Assembly: GCA_003454975.1 (NCBI GenBank)
Contig: DMST01000521.1
Location: 17,546 to 29,470, forward strand
Direction of reading: 5' to 3'
Source: Cytophagales bacterium
GTDB lineage: Bacteria; Bacteroidota; Bacteroidia; Cytophagales; Cyclobacteriaceae
DNA length: 11,925 nucleotides
Positions 5,244 through 11,925 of this stretch are shown here, piece after piece (position 1 is the first letter of the stretch; each line of letters starts with the position of its first letter). The notes below the pieces were generated by a model that saw only the letters and a list, made by a program, of their open reading frames with translations, did no database searches and had not been told where the DNA came from. The translations under genes were made by a program, and so were the position numbers.

Positions 5244-7682
5244 ATGCTAAAGCACAACCTTTTCCTCGCCCTCCGTACGCTAAAAAAACAGCGTACTTTT
5301 TCCATGGTCAATATTTTTGGCCTTGCCTTGGGGCTTCTGGCGGCTGCGTTCATCAGCGATTATGTATACCATGAATACCGGTACGATCGTCATCATAGCC
5401 AAGCAGACCGAATAGCCAGGGTGAGTATGCACATACAAACTGACGGTGGATATGATCAGCATTTCGCTCGGCTTACTACCGACTTTGTAAATACCATGCC
5501 CGAGCAGTTCCCAGAGGTGGAACAGGTGGTACGCTTCCAAAACTACAACGCCCGTACGGTCAAGGTAGGGGAGTCTGTATTTAAAGAGTCTTTTGCCTTT
5601 AGTACCGACGCTGAGGCCTTTTCGGTGTTCGATTTTCCTGTAGTGGAAGGAAATGCCTCCCAGGCTCTGGCAGAGCCTTATTCCGTCGTTTTAACCACTA
5701 GCACCGCCAAAAAGTATTTTGGAACTACCTCTGTAACCGGTAAAACGATTGAGATTATGGGTAGTGCCGGGCAGGAGTTTGAGACCTATACCATCACCGC
5801 CGTAATGGAGGATGTACCAGGCACTTCGCACATGCCTATCACGCTGCTTACGTCCTTTACCTCTCCTGAGGAGCGTACCGGCTGGGCCTATACCTACTTG
5901 CTACTGAAGGATGCCGCAGATATGGCAACAGTGCGTGCTAAAATGCCCGACTTTATTGCTCAGCACGCTGAGAATCCTGAGGAAATCACTCTGGTTCTTT
6001 GGCCCCTTACAGACATTCATTTACAGTCCGACCTGGCACGGGAAATTGTGCCCGGCGGCAGTGCATGGACCGTACCACTATTCTCGGCCATCGCCCTCTT
6101 TATCTTGCTGGTGGCCCTTATCAACTACATGAACCTAAGCACGGCCCAATCCCTGGTACGTGCACGTGAAATAGGGGTGCGGAAGGTGATGGGAAGCAGT
6201 CGTCCGCAGCTTATTCGGTATTTCCTGGGCCAATCGGTCGTATTTGCGCTCTTGGCTGCCCTGGTAGCTGGCCTACTTTTGCCCATTCTCATCCCCGCCT
6301 ACCAACAGCTCACCGGATTTTCATTCTCCTTACCCATCACCCTGTTAGCCTTGGGGCTTGTTAGCATAGCCACCATGGTAGGATTAGGGGCAGGGGTATA
6401 TCCCGCTTTCCGCCTGAGCAGCATCAAGGCTATTTCCGTCATGAAAGGCCAGGGAGCCACCATCGGGTCCCACCCGAAGTTCACCTTACGGCATGTATTA
6501 GTAGGCCTTCAGTTTGCCATCTCCCTTTCGCTCATTGTGTGTGCGGTGGTTGCTTTCCAACAGAACCGCTATTTGTCACAGAAGGACTTGGGCCTACAGC
6601 CCGACCAATTTTTAGCGGTACGCCAACTGAACGTTGAAGTGCAAGTAGGCCTGGAGAATTTTAGGCAAGCCTTGTTGCGCAACCCCAACGTGGAAGAGGT
6701 AACGGCAGTGATGGAGATCCCCAGCCGGGAGATTCGTGATGCCGGGAACATCTACGCCGAAGGAGTTTTCCCAGAGTTTGAGTCAGCCCCCTTTGCGGAC
6801 ATACAGGTAATAGACCGAAACTATCCGGAGGCCATGGGTATGGAGATGCTGGCAGGCAGTGGGTTCCCTGCATATTTGGAACGCCCTGAAGGCATCCAGC
6901 CTTTTACCAACTGGCAAGAGGTTGCTGCCATAATTACCGAAAAACAGCACGCCTACATGCTAAACGAAACGGCCCTTGCCCTGGTAGGCTGGACACCCGA
7001 AGAGGCCATTGGAAAGGAATTTGCCTGGTCCAACGGGTTTCTCAATTTCCCAAGGGGCCCCGTAGTAGGGGTAGTGAAGGATTTTCACCAAGAGTCGCTT
7101 CGCAATACCATTGACCCAATCGTGATGGTTTATGAACCCCAGCTATTCAACCACGTATTGGTGAAAAGCCAGGCGGGAAATATGTCCCAAACCATGGCGA
7201 CCATTGAAGCCACGTGGAAGGAGCTTTTCCCCACCCACCCCTTGGATCTGGTTTTCATGGACGACCTGTTTGCCCAACTTTACGAATCAGAAAACCGGCA
7301 AATGATCCTCATTTCTACCTTTTCGTTCATAGCGCTAAGTATCGCCTTCTTAGGCCTGTTGGGGCTTATAGCCTATAGCCTCAAGATGCGGTCTAGCGAA
7401 CTGGCCATTCGGAGAGTTCTTGGTGCCGAGTCTTCCTCCATTCTTTGGCTACTCAGCAAAGAGTATGCGCTCTTATTGGTAATAGGGTTACTAGTGGCAG
7501 TACCCGGAGCCTGGTGGGTACTTAGCCAATGGTTGGCGGGCTTTAGCTACCACGTTGCGCTTACCGCTTGGCCCTTCCTGCTAGCTGCTGGCACCATGGC
7601 GGTGTTATTCCTAGCGAATATCGGTTGGCAAACCATTCGGCATTTGAAAGCCAACCCAGCCCGAATTTTAAGAGAGGAATAA
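5244..7682 (+). CDS. FtsX/MacB-type ABC transporter permease
   Basis: An 812-residue inner-membrane protein of the long Bacteroidota 'MLK..L..ALR.LKK...FS..NIFGLALG' type. Order: one helix at 21-42; a periplasmic MacB_PCD-like domain to about 270; an FtsX unit with helices near 278-298, 328-350 and 363-388; a further helix at 418-438; a second periplasmic domain with VVGVVKDFHQESLR at 607-620; and a final FtsX unit with helices near 687-711, 740-762 and 774-794. Both FtsX units carry the conserved cytoplasmic loop: AREIGVRKVMGSS (307-319) and SSELAIRRVLGAESS (717-731). The C-terminus NPARILREE is typical. Such proteins use a separate LolD/MacB-like ATPase for mechanotransmission or export; none is in this window. 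No Shine-Dalgarno is obvious. The substrate is unknown; annotation as an antimicrobial-peptide exporter would be guesswork. Confidence 0.93.
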   Translation: MLKHNLFLALRTLKKQRTFSMVNIFGLALGLLAAAFISDYVYHEYRYDRHHSQADRIARVSMHIQTDGGYDQHFARLTTDFVNTMPEQFPEVEQVVRFQNYNARTVKVGESVFKESFAFSTDAEAFSVFDFPVVEGNASQALAEPYSVVLTTSTAKKYFGTTSVTGKTIEIMGSAGQEFETYTITAVMEDVPGTSHMPITLLTSFTSPEERTGWAYTYLLLKDAADMATVRAKMPDFIAQHAENPEEITLVLWPLTDIHLQSDLAREIVPGGSAWTVPLFSAIALFILLVALINYMNLSTAQSLVRAREIGVRKVMGSSRPQLIRYFLGQSVVFALLAALVAGLLLPILIPAYQQLTGFSFSLPITLLALGLVSIATMVGLGAGVYPAFRLSSIKAISVMKGQGATIGSHPKFTLRHVLVGLQFAISLSLIVCAVVAFQQNRYLSQKDLGLQPDQFLAVRQLNVEVQVGLENFRQALLRNPNVEEVTAVMEIPSREIRDAGNIYAEGVFPEFESAPFADIQVIDRNYPEAMGMEMLAGSGFPAYLERPEGIQPFTNWQEVAAIITEKQHAYMLNETALALVGWTPEEAIGKEFAWSNGFLNFPRGPVVGVVKDFHQESLRNTIDPIVMVYEPQLFNHVLVKSQAGNMSQTMATIEATWKELFPTHPLDLVFMDDLFAQLYESENRQMILISTFSFIALSIAFLGLLGLIAYSLKMRSSELAIRRVLGAESSSILWLLSKEYALLLVIGLLVAVPGAWWVLSQWLAGFSYHVALTAWPFLLAAGTMAVLFLANIGWQTIRHLKANPARILREE

Positions 7683-7781
7683 CCTTTACCAATTAATTCG
7701 TAGGAGGGGGCCTCTCCTCCCCCAATCCTTGTATAAATTCACCTAATACATCATTAGAAAACACTATACTCTTGGCATTAG

Positions 7782-7794
7782 GTTAAATATTAAC
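7782..7794. promoter_or_regulatory. Dyad and repeated half-site upstream of the TPR protein
   Basis: GTTAA (7782-7786) and TTAAC (7790-7794) form a dyad with a three-base centre. The left half is part of TAGGTTAA (7779-7786), which recurs exactly at 7807-7814, 28 bases on. The 197-base gap 7683-7879 holds no gene; its other features are a G/C-rich purine-pyrimidine stretch at about 7703-7725 just after the permease and no convincing promoter. Possible operator sites; low certainty. Confidence 0.3.
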
Positions 7795-7879
7795 ATGATT
7801 TAGGTCTAGGTTAAGACAAAGGGTCAGAATCACCTCCAATAAGACAACAAGTCACTGATTATATGGTACTTAGTAGTAA

Positions 7880-9499
7880 GTGTCACTTTTTAAGCAGCTT
7901 CGTTGGAAGGCATTTCATAATTATTCGAACATGCAATTTGGGGGTATTCTTTTTTTCGTGGGTTTTATCACCCATGTGTCGGTAGCTGGAGACATTTTTC
8001 AGGATAGTGCATTTGTACAAGAAGCTTCGTTTTATCAAACCGATTCTGCGCGGGTGTACCGCCTTATGGCTGAAGGCAAAGAGTTACTGAGTGATGATAA
8101 AGATTTGGCATTGACCAAGGCGCAAGAAGCACTCTCCATCTCTCGTACCCTAGGAGACTCCCTTATTATTGCAGATGCACAAGTCATGCTTGCATATGTA
8201 TTTATGATCCGCCGCAACTTTCCGGCGGCACTAGAGCAGTACATTGCCAGCTATGACGTAATCATGGCCTCGGAGGATGTGCGCCGAATGAGTGATATTC
8301 TGATGGAATTGGGATACTTAGAATATGTACAGCAGAACCACGAACAGGTAATTCAATATATGGAGCAGGTAATTCCACTGGCAGAGGCTAGTGGAGATTA
8401 TCAAATCGTGGGGGAATCCTCCTTTTTCCTGGGCAAGGCTTACGGGCATCTGGGAGATACCACAGGGGCCATTCGTGTATATAAGCAAGCATTGGAAAAA
8501 GTACGTGGCAAAAACGCATTCGGCGAAGCTTCCTTATATGGGGCTTTGGGGGCACACCTGTGGGAATACCAGCACGATCCCGAAGCCTTAGTATATCTCA
8601 AGAAAGCCTTGCGCTTCTATTCGAGCATTCCCAAACAAGATGATATCGCCATTGGGAGCCTCAAACGCCGCATGGCGGATATATGGATTGACCAACATAT
8701 TCATCTAGATAGTGCCCGCAGCTACCTGCACGAAGCCCTAGAGTTATTCCGCAAACATCGGTTTGCCGATTTGGAACTGGAACTTCAGACCCAATTAGCC
8801 CGGCTCGACTCTACTGAGGGGCACCTCCATTGCGCTATTACACACTGGCAACGGTACGCCGTCCTCAGCGACAGTATACATAAAGCCGCAAAATTAGAAC
8901 AATACGAGAGCATGCGGGCAGCTTTTGAAGCTGAAAAACGCGAACAGGAAAATCAACAGCTAACGGCCCTGAATGAACAACAAGCAGAACAGCTCACCCG
9001 AAACCGCCAATACAACCTATTGGTCATTATGCTACTGCTCATCGTAGCAGGGTTTGCTTTGGGCCTGATGTATCTATACCAAAGGTTGCGCCGCAATCAC
9101 CAGTTTAGGGTAGAGCAATCCCAGATTCTGCTGAAACAAACTCAGGAACTAGAGGAAGCCAAACAGGAGGTAGATCACATTAATATCAATCTGGAGCTGA
9201 TGGTGCAGGAGAGCACTGCTAAACTGAAGGGGCGCAACGAGCAGCTACAGGAATATGCCTACATGAATGCGCACAAAGTGCGCGGCCCTCTGGCTCGTCT
9301 TCTAGGCCTAATTACGATTCTCCAAGACCCTAAACTGCATAGCCGAAACGAAGCCGACCTATTACTTGAGCAAGTTTATCGCTCTGCTGAAGAATTGGAC
9401 GAGGTAATAAAAGGGATCAACGATAACCTACAAACCCATGAGGTCATTGTGGGTCAGGGAAAAGATGAAAGCTCCACCCCTCCTTTGATCCCGGTATAG
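7880..9499 (+). CDS. TPR membrane protein ending in a DHp-like H-box, without ATPase domain
   Basis: A 539-residue protein. An N-terminal signal sequence or anchor (hydrophobic core GGILFFVGFITHVSVAG, 21-37) is followed by a helical periplasmic region (about 55-335) of TPR-like repeats, e.g. FPAALEQYIASYDVI, EQVIQYMEQVIPLAE, TGAIRVYKQALEKV, PEALVYLKKALRFY and ARSYLHEALELF. A coiled coil (335-375) leads to one membrane helix at 378-400, then a cytoplasmic coiled coil and LEEAKQEVDHININLELMVQ linker. The H-box EYAYMNAHKVRGPLARLLGL (His465) and a second helix SAEELDEVIKGIND follow, and the protein ends about 25 residues later. Architecture matches TPR sensor kinases of Bacteroidota, except that the ATPase domain is absent and the residues at His+1 and His+4 are Lys and Gly. 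The start is GTG at 7880; ATG 7931 is an alternative giving a shorter signal sequence. Confidence 0.85.
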   Translation: MSLFKQLRWKAFHNYSNMQFGGILFFVGFITHVSVAGDIFQDSAFVQEASFYQTDSARVYRLMAEGKELLSDDKDLALTKAQEALSISRTLGDSLIIADAQVMLAYVFMIRRNFPAALEQYIASYDVIMASEDVRRMSDILMELGYLEYVQQNHEQVIQYMEQVIPLAEASGDYQIVGESSFFLGKAYGHLGDTTGAIRVYKQALEKVRGKNAFGEASLYGALGAHLWEYQHDPEALVYLKKALRFYSSIPKQDDIAIGSLKRRMADIWIDQHIHLDSARSYLHEALELFRKHRFADLELELQTQLARLDSTEGHLHCAITHWQRYAVLSDSIHKAAKLEQYESMRAAFEAEKREQENQQLTALNEQQAEQLTRNRQYNLLVIMLLLIVAGFALGLMYLYQRLRRNHQFRVEQSQILLKQTQELEEAKQEVDHININLELMVQESTAKLKGRNEQLQEYAYMNAHKVRGPLARLLGLITILQDPKLHSRNEADLLLEQVYRSAEELDEVIKGINDNLQTHEVIVGQGKDESSTPPLIPV

Positions 9500-9502
9500 G
9501 CA

Positions 9503-9934
9503 TCATGCTATGGTGGCCATACACTTCAGTTCAATAGCAATGGGAGTAGGCAACTTGTTGATCTCTACGGTGGTGCGGCATGGCAAATTATCCTTAAAAT
9601 ACTCTGCATATATTTTATTGTAGGTAGCAAAGTCATCTTTCATATTGGTAAGAAAAACGGTCACATCCACCAGTTGATCCCAGCTGCTACCGCTTTCCTC
9701 CAGGATGTATCGTACGTTCGTAAACACCGAATGGCACTGCGCAGCAATGTCATAACTTTCAATCTCTCCGTCGGCATTCAAGGTAACTCCGGGTATCTCC
9801 TTGGTTCCTCGCTGGCGTGGCCCCACTCCCGAAAGAAATAAGAGATTGCCTACCCGGCGGGCATGAGGATAGAGGCCCACTGGCTCGGGAGCCTTTTGAG
9901 AATTCCGAATCGAATCATTTTCAGTAGAACTCAT
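9503..9934 (-). CDS. RidA-family protein (YjgF/YER057c/UK114), possibly 2-aminomuconate-deaminase-like
   Basis: A 143-residue cytoplasmic protein of normal RidA length. Characterised RidA members hydrolyse reactive enamine/imine intermediates as trimers. Seen: NLLFLSGVGPR at 30-40 (the 'g..vf.SGq' strand), AAQCHSVFTNVRYILEESGSSWDQLVDVTVFLTNM at 64-98 in two typical pieces (helix plus strand), FATYNKIYAEYF at 102-113, and LPCRTTVEINKLP at 117-129, which contains the carboxylate-binding arginine (Arg120) and is followed by the IAIELKCMA strand. The N-terminal APEPVGLYPHARRVG and RGTKEIPGV resemble the subgroup annotated as 2-aminomuconate deaminase in tryptophan degradation, but no other pathway gene is here, so that is tentative. 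ATG 9934 is preferred to a TTG two codons upstream. Its stop lies only 3 bases from that of the convergent TPR gene. Confidence 0.92.
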   Translation of the reverse strand: MSSTENDSIRNSQKAPEPVGLYPHARRVGNLLFLSGVGPRQRGTKEIPGVTLNADGEIESYDIAAQCHSVFTNVRYILEESGSSWDQLVDVTVFLTNMKDDFATYNKIYAEYFKDNLPCRTTVEINKLPTPIAIELKCMATIA

Positions 9935-9961
9935 TGCCAATATTTTTTATGTGAATATTTG
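9933..9961 (+). promoter_or_regulatory. Candidate promoter for the small protein at 10061
   Basis: TTG at 9934-9936, a 17-base gap, and AATATTTG at 9954-9961, one mismatch from the Bacteroidota -7 box TAnnTTTG. The interval 9935-10060 is strongly AT-rich, as expected of a divergent promoter region. AATATT also repeats around a TG centre at 9954-9967. The leader would be about 60-90 bases. No matching minus-strand box for the RidA gene was found. Confidence 0.35.
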
Positions 9962-10060
9962 AATATTTTTTTTAATTATTTTCTCAACCTTTTTCTCGCA
10001 ACTGTCGTCTATCTCCATAAGCCAACACACATGAGTACTAACAATTTTTTACACACAAGT

Positions 10061-10258
10061 ATGGAAATTAAAGTCAACAACCAAGAAGTAGATATTTTCA
10101 GAGGAGCACGGGTAAAGGATGCCGTGCTCCAATATTCCCTTGACGAATACCGAGAGGTAATTCGGGGTCGCAAGGTAGTAGAAGATGAGCAAGGAATCCG
10201 TCTAGGTTTGGGTGGCCGGCTAAAAGCAGAAGCTCACCTGAGCATAGTAGAAAGGTAA
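10061..10258 (+). CDS. Small protein, possible ThiS/MoaD-like beta-grasp fold
   Basis: A 65-residue protein starting MEIKVNNQEVDIFRGARVKDAV. The opening 'hydrophobic strand - NN turn - strand - GA.V.DA' is how ThiS/MoaD-type beta-grasp proteins begin, and the end RLKAEAHLSIVER fits the final strand of that fold. It lacks the C-terminal Gly-Gly needed for thiocarboxylate formation or conjugation, so it would not be a sulfur carrier. The middle is charged (EYREVIRGRKVVEDEQG). An upstream in-frame ATG at 10031 would add ten residues (MSTNNFLHTS) that do not look structured; the frame is open further back to 9863 but that part overlaps the RidA gene and is not coding-like. It stands alone between a divergent RidA gene and its own terminator. 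Function not recognised; the fold assignment is an inference from a short pattern. Confidence 0.7.
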   Translation: MEIKVNNQEVDIFRGARVKDAVLQYSLDEYREVIRGRKVVEDEQGIRLGLGGRLKAEAHLSIVER

Positions 10259-10280
10259 AATTCATAACAATACCCTATTG

Positions 10281-10313
10281 AGCCCATTTCCTAATCGGAT
10301 TTGGGCTTTTTTT
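10281..10313 (+). terminator. Intrinsic terminator after the small protein
   Basis: AGCCCA (10281-10286) pairs with TGGGCT (10302-10307); an inner TCC/GGA helix can form beyond a 2x2 internal loop. Seven T follow from 10307 to 10313. It lies 22 bases after the stop codon at 10258 and only 15 bases before the next gene's ATG, so the next operon must start in or just after it. Confidence 0.9.
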
Positions 10314-10328
10314 ATCTTTCTTGCCTTC

Positions 10329-11123
10329 ATGAAACGTTGCTGGATTGGGTGGGTGGTCATGCTTATCAGCACGGCTGCCTACGGACAAAAAGACTCTACG
10401 GAAAAGATTGAGTATTCTGGCTTGGGGCCTTATGCTTCCCCTTACCGGTATCAGGACTTAGCTATGTCGCCCCTACAATACCGCGGTTGGATGGGAGGAC
10501 TGGAATGGTCATATCCTACTTTCAAAGCGCGCACCATCGACCAAACGGACGTCCGCTTGGGGTTTGGTCAGGCATCTCCCTCATTGCCGGCTTTTAACCT
10601 AGGCAACAACTCCTATAACTGGCTGATAGAGGTGGATTATAGTCTGGTCTGGAAGGTACTGCCTGTAAGCCGTGGGCACCTTTGGTTCGGCGGAATAAGC
10701 CAAACGGTGGTGCATGGCAAGTTTCACAATGGCCTACAAAACACGTTTTTGTTTTGGGACGTATTTGGGGTCACCGGACCGATGGCCGAATTTTCGTATC
10801 CAGTCACTTTCAAAGAAACTACCTTTCCGCTCCGTAGCCGACTACTCATTCCCATCCTGGGTGTAGGCTTTGAGCATAATTTCAACAGTTTGTATGACGT
10901 ACACGTCAGTGAGTTTGTGGGCGAGATTATGCGTAACCCCAATTTCATTCATCCCGGCAACTTCACTCGTTTCCGTTGGAATACCCAGATAAGCGCGCCC
11001 ATTACCAACGGTAACCGACTCACACTGGGCTATTCTTTGGACTTTTTCAGTACCCGGTACGCAGACTTTCCTACACGCTTCGCTAATCAACAGATCTCAC
11101 TTCTCTTCGATACTCGGTTATGA
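10329..11123 (+). CDS. Putative outer-membrane beta-barrel protein of unknown family
   Basis: A 264-residue exported protein with a signal peptide (MKRCWIGWVVMLISTAAYGQ, cleavage near residue 20). The mature part is rich in aromatic and glycine residues and alternates like transmembrane beta strands: WMGGLEWSYPTFKA, YNWLIEVDYSLVWKV, LWFGGISQTVVHGKF, NTFLFWDVFGVTG, LLIPILGVGFEHNFN, RFRWNTQISAPI, RLTLGYSLDFFS and QQISLLFDTRL. It ends with Leu rather than the classical terminal aromatic residue, so barrel insertion is likely but not certain. I do not recognise a named family. The ATG at 10329 is chosen because it opens the signal peptide; a TTG at 10278 would place the start in the terminator. 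Its stop codon overlaps the next gene's start (ATGA), so the two are almost certainly co-translated. Confidence 0.8.
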   Translation: MKRCWIGWVVMLISTAAYGQKDSTEKIEYSGLGPYASPYRYQDLAMSPLQYRGWMGGLEWSYPTFKARTIDQTDVRLGFGQASPSLPAFNLGNNSYNWLIEVDYSLVWKVLPVSRGHLWFGGISQTVVHGKFHNGLQNTFLFWDVFGVTGPMAEFSYPVTFKETTFPLRSRLLIPILGVGFEHNFNSLYDVHVSEFVGEIMRNPNFIHPGNFTRFRWNTQISAPITNGNRLTLGYSLDFFSTRYADFPTRFANQQISLLFDTRL

Positions 11124-11925
11124 AACAGAAAATTGCTCTCTTGCTTATTGCACCGCTGCTTTTTTCGGCCTGCGAGGATGTTTTCTTTACTGAAGGGGCC
11201 AGCACCGATCCATCGGTAGTGTTTGAAGCAGCATGGGCCGAGTTGCGTGATGGCTACTCCTTCTTTGACGTGAAGCAAATCAACTGGGACTCGGTGTATG
11301 AAGTATACCAACCTCAGATCCGCACAGATCTCACTGAGGAGGAGTTGTTTAACGTGATTGCGGACATGATCTTCACCTTGCGTGACGGCCACGTCAATCT
11401 GATTGCACCCTTCAACGTATCTCGCAACTGGACGTGGTACCTGGATTTTGAGCAGAACTTTAATCGGGAGGTAGTGGAACGTAGCTATTGGCAAGGTCAA
11501 GAAAAACTAACCGGGCCTTTCATCCACTTAGAAATTGTCCCAGAGATAGCCTACATCCGTTACGAATCCTTTGCCAGGGGCTGGTCTACAGCGCAACTAC
11601 ACTACTTGCTCACGTTATATCAGGATACTAAGGGGATCATATTCGATGTGAGAGACAATACCGGCGGTAGCATAGAAAACACTTTTTCGCTGGCCAGGCA
11701 GTTTGCCGATCAGGAAAGATTGGCCTACCAGTACCGGTACAAAAGTGGCCCTGGTGCTCAGGATTTCACCGACTGGCGTGACTACTCCATATCTCCGGCC
11801 GACACCGCCGTGTATACCCAACCGGTGGTGATCCTCACCAATCGCTCGTGCTACAGCGCTTGCAACGCCTGGGTGACCATCATGGATGCCTTCCCACATG
11901 TCACCTTAATGGGCGATACTACGGG
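11120..11925 (+). CDS. S41-family peptidase lipoprotein, C-terminus beyond the window
   Basis: The open frame runs off the window edge; 268 complete codons are visible. Residues 1-18 form a lipoprotein signal (MKQKIALLLIAPLLFSAC, lipidated Cys18; position -3 is Phe, slightly atypical). An N-terminal helical region (FEAAWAELRDGYSFF at 35-49, then ELFNVIADMI) leads into TLRDGHVNL at 86-94, the 'l.DgH..l' motif of S41 proteases. The core follows with AYIRYESF (144-151), GIIFDVRDNTGGS (172-184, the 'D.R.N.GG' motif) and VVILTNRSCYSACNA (236-250), where Ser246 is the probable nucleophile ('SA' motif). There are only about 50 residues between the DGH motif and the core, too few for a PDZ domain, so it resembles the PDZ-less S41 lipoproteins of Bacteroidota. 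Start by ATGA overlap with the barrel gene; the pair probably acts at the outer membrane. Confidence 0.9.
   Translation, partial: MKQKIALLLIAPLLFSACEDVFFTEGASTDPSVVFEAAWAELRDGYSFFDVKQINWDSVYEVYQPQIRTDLTEEELFNVIADMIFTLRDGHVNLIAPFNVSRNWTWYLDFEQNFNREVVERSYWQGQEKLTGPFIHLEIVPEIAYIRYESFARGWSTAQLHYLLTLYQDTKGIIFDVRDNTGGSIENTFSLARQFADQERLAYQYRYKSGPGAQDFTDWRDYSISPADTAVYTQPVVILTNRSCYSACNAWVTIMDAFPHVTLMGDTT

Noticed and set aside
7703..7725. G-run/C-run stretch after the permease as an intrinsic terminator
   Set aside because: Only five base pairs form cleanly in either register, and no T run follows.
10313..10320. TATCTTTC as a -7 box for the barrel gene
   Set aside because: It has a mismatch at the final G, sits in the terminator T run, and has no TTG at a suitable distance.
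1..11925. CRISPR arrays, tRNA genes, insertion sequences, integrase or phage genes
   Set aside because: No regularly spaced repeats, tRNA-like cloverleaf, transposase motif or terminal repeats were seen on either strand.

Overview
The window looks like a chromosomal segment from a member of the Bacteroidota, probably a Cytophagales-type organism. This rests on protein style rather than a marker gene: a DnaN C-terminus of the Bacteroidota kind, a CarboxypepD_reg-like secreted protein, a long FtsX/MacB-type permease without an adjacent ATPase, TPR-membrane signalling proteins with a 'YAFINAH..RAPLAR' H-box, an S41 peptidase lipoprotein, weak or absent Shine-Dalgarno sequences, and two perfect matches to the Bacteroidota -7 box TAnnTTTG just upstream of genes. 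No rRNA, tRNA, CRISPR array, insertion sequence or phage gene was seen.

Layout. Bases 1-595 hold the 3' part of dnaN, closed by a strong intrinsic terminator (625-655). Facing it on the minus strand are a secreted protein of unknown function (716-1396) and, upstream of that, an ArsR-type winged-helix regulator (1479-1862). The regulator diverges from a secreted CarboxypepD_reg-like protein (1972-2658), and the divergent intergenic region carries a perfect 7-2-7 palindrome (1927-1942), the best operator candidate. Next come two tandem paralogous membrane proteins: a stand-alone six-helix protein (2745-3410), and the same six-helix module fused to a coiled coil and a histidine-kinase-like dimerisation segment (3431-4498). 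Then follow a periplasmic YceI-like protein (4588-5130), an 812-residue ABC permease (5244-7682), and a TPR-membrane-coiled-coil protein (7880-9499) ending in the same H-box segment. A RidA-family protein (9503-9934) converges on it with only 3 bases between the stop codons. RidA diverges from a 65-residue protein with a possible beta-grasp fold (10061-10258), which has its own terminator (10281-10313). The window closes with a putative outer-membrane barrel protein (10329-11123) whose stop codon overlaps the start of an S41 peptidase lipoprotein (11120 to the window edge).

The most unusual theme is signalling. Two different sensor-like proteins, one with six membrane helices and one with TPRs, end in nearly the same linker plus H-box. 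Both stop before any ATPase domain, and both lack the acidic residue after the histidine and the Thr/Asn four residues after it. They look like kinase-derived modules without kinase chemistry. A truncated paralogue of one sensor lies directly upstream, and cell-envelope genes (yceI-like, permease) lie between the two. That they form one system is an inference from proximity and shared domains.
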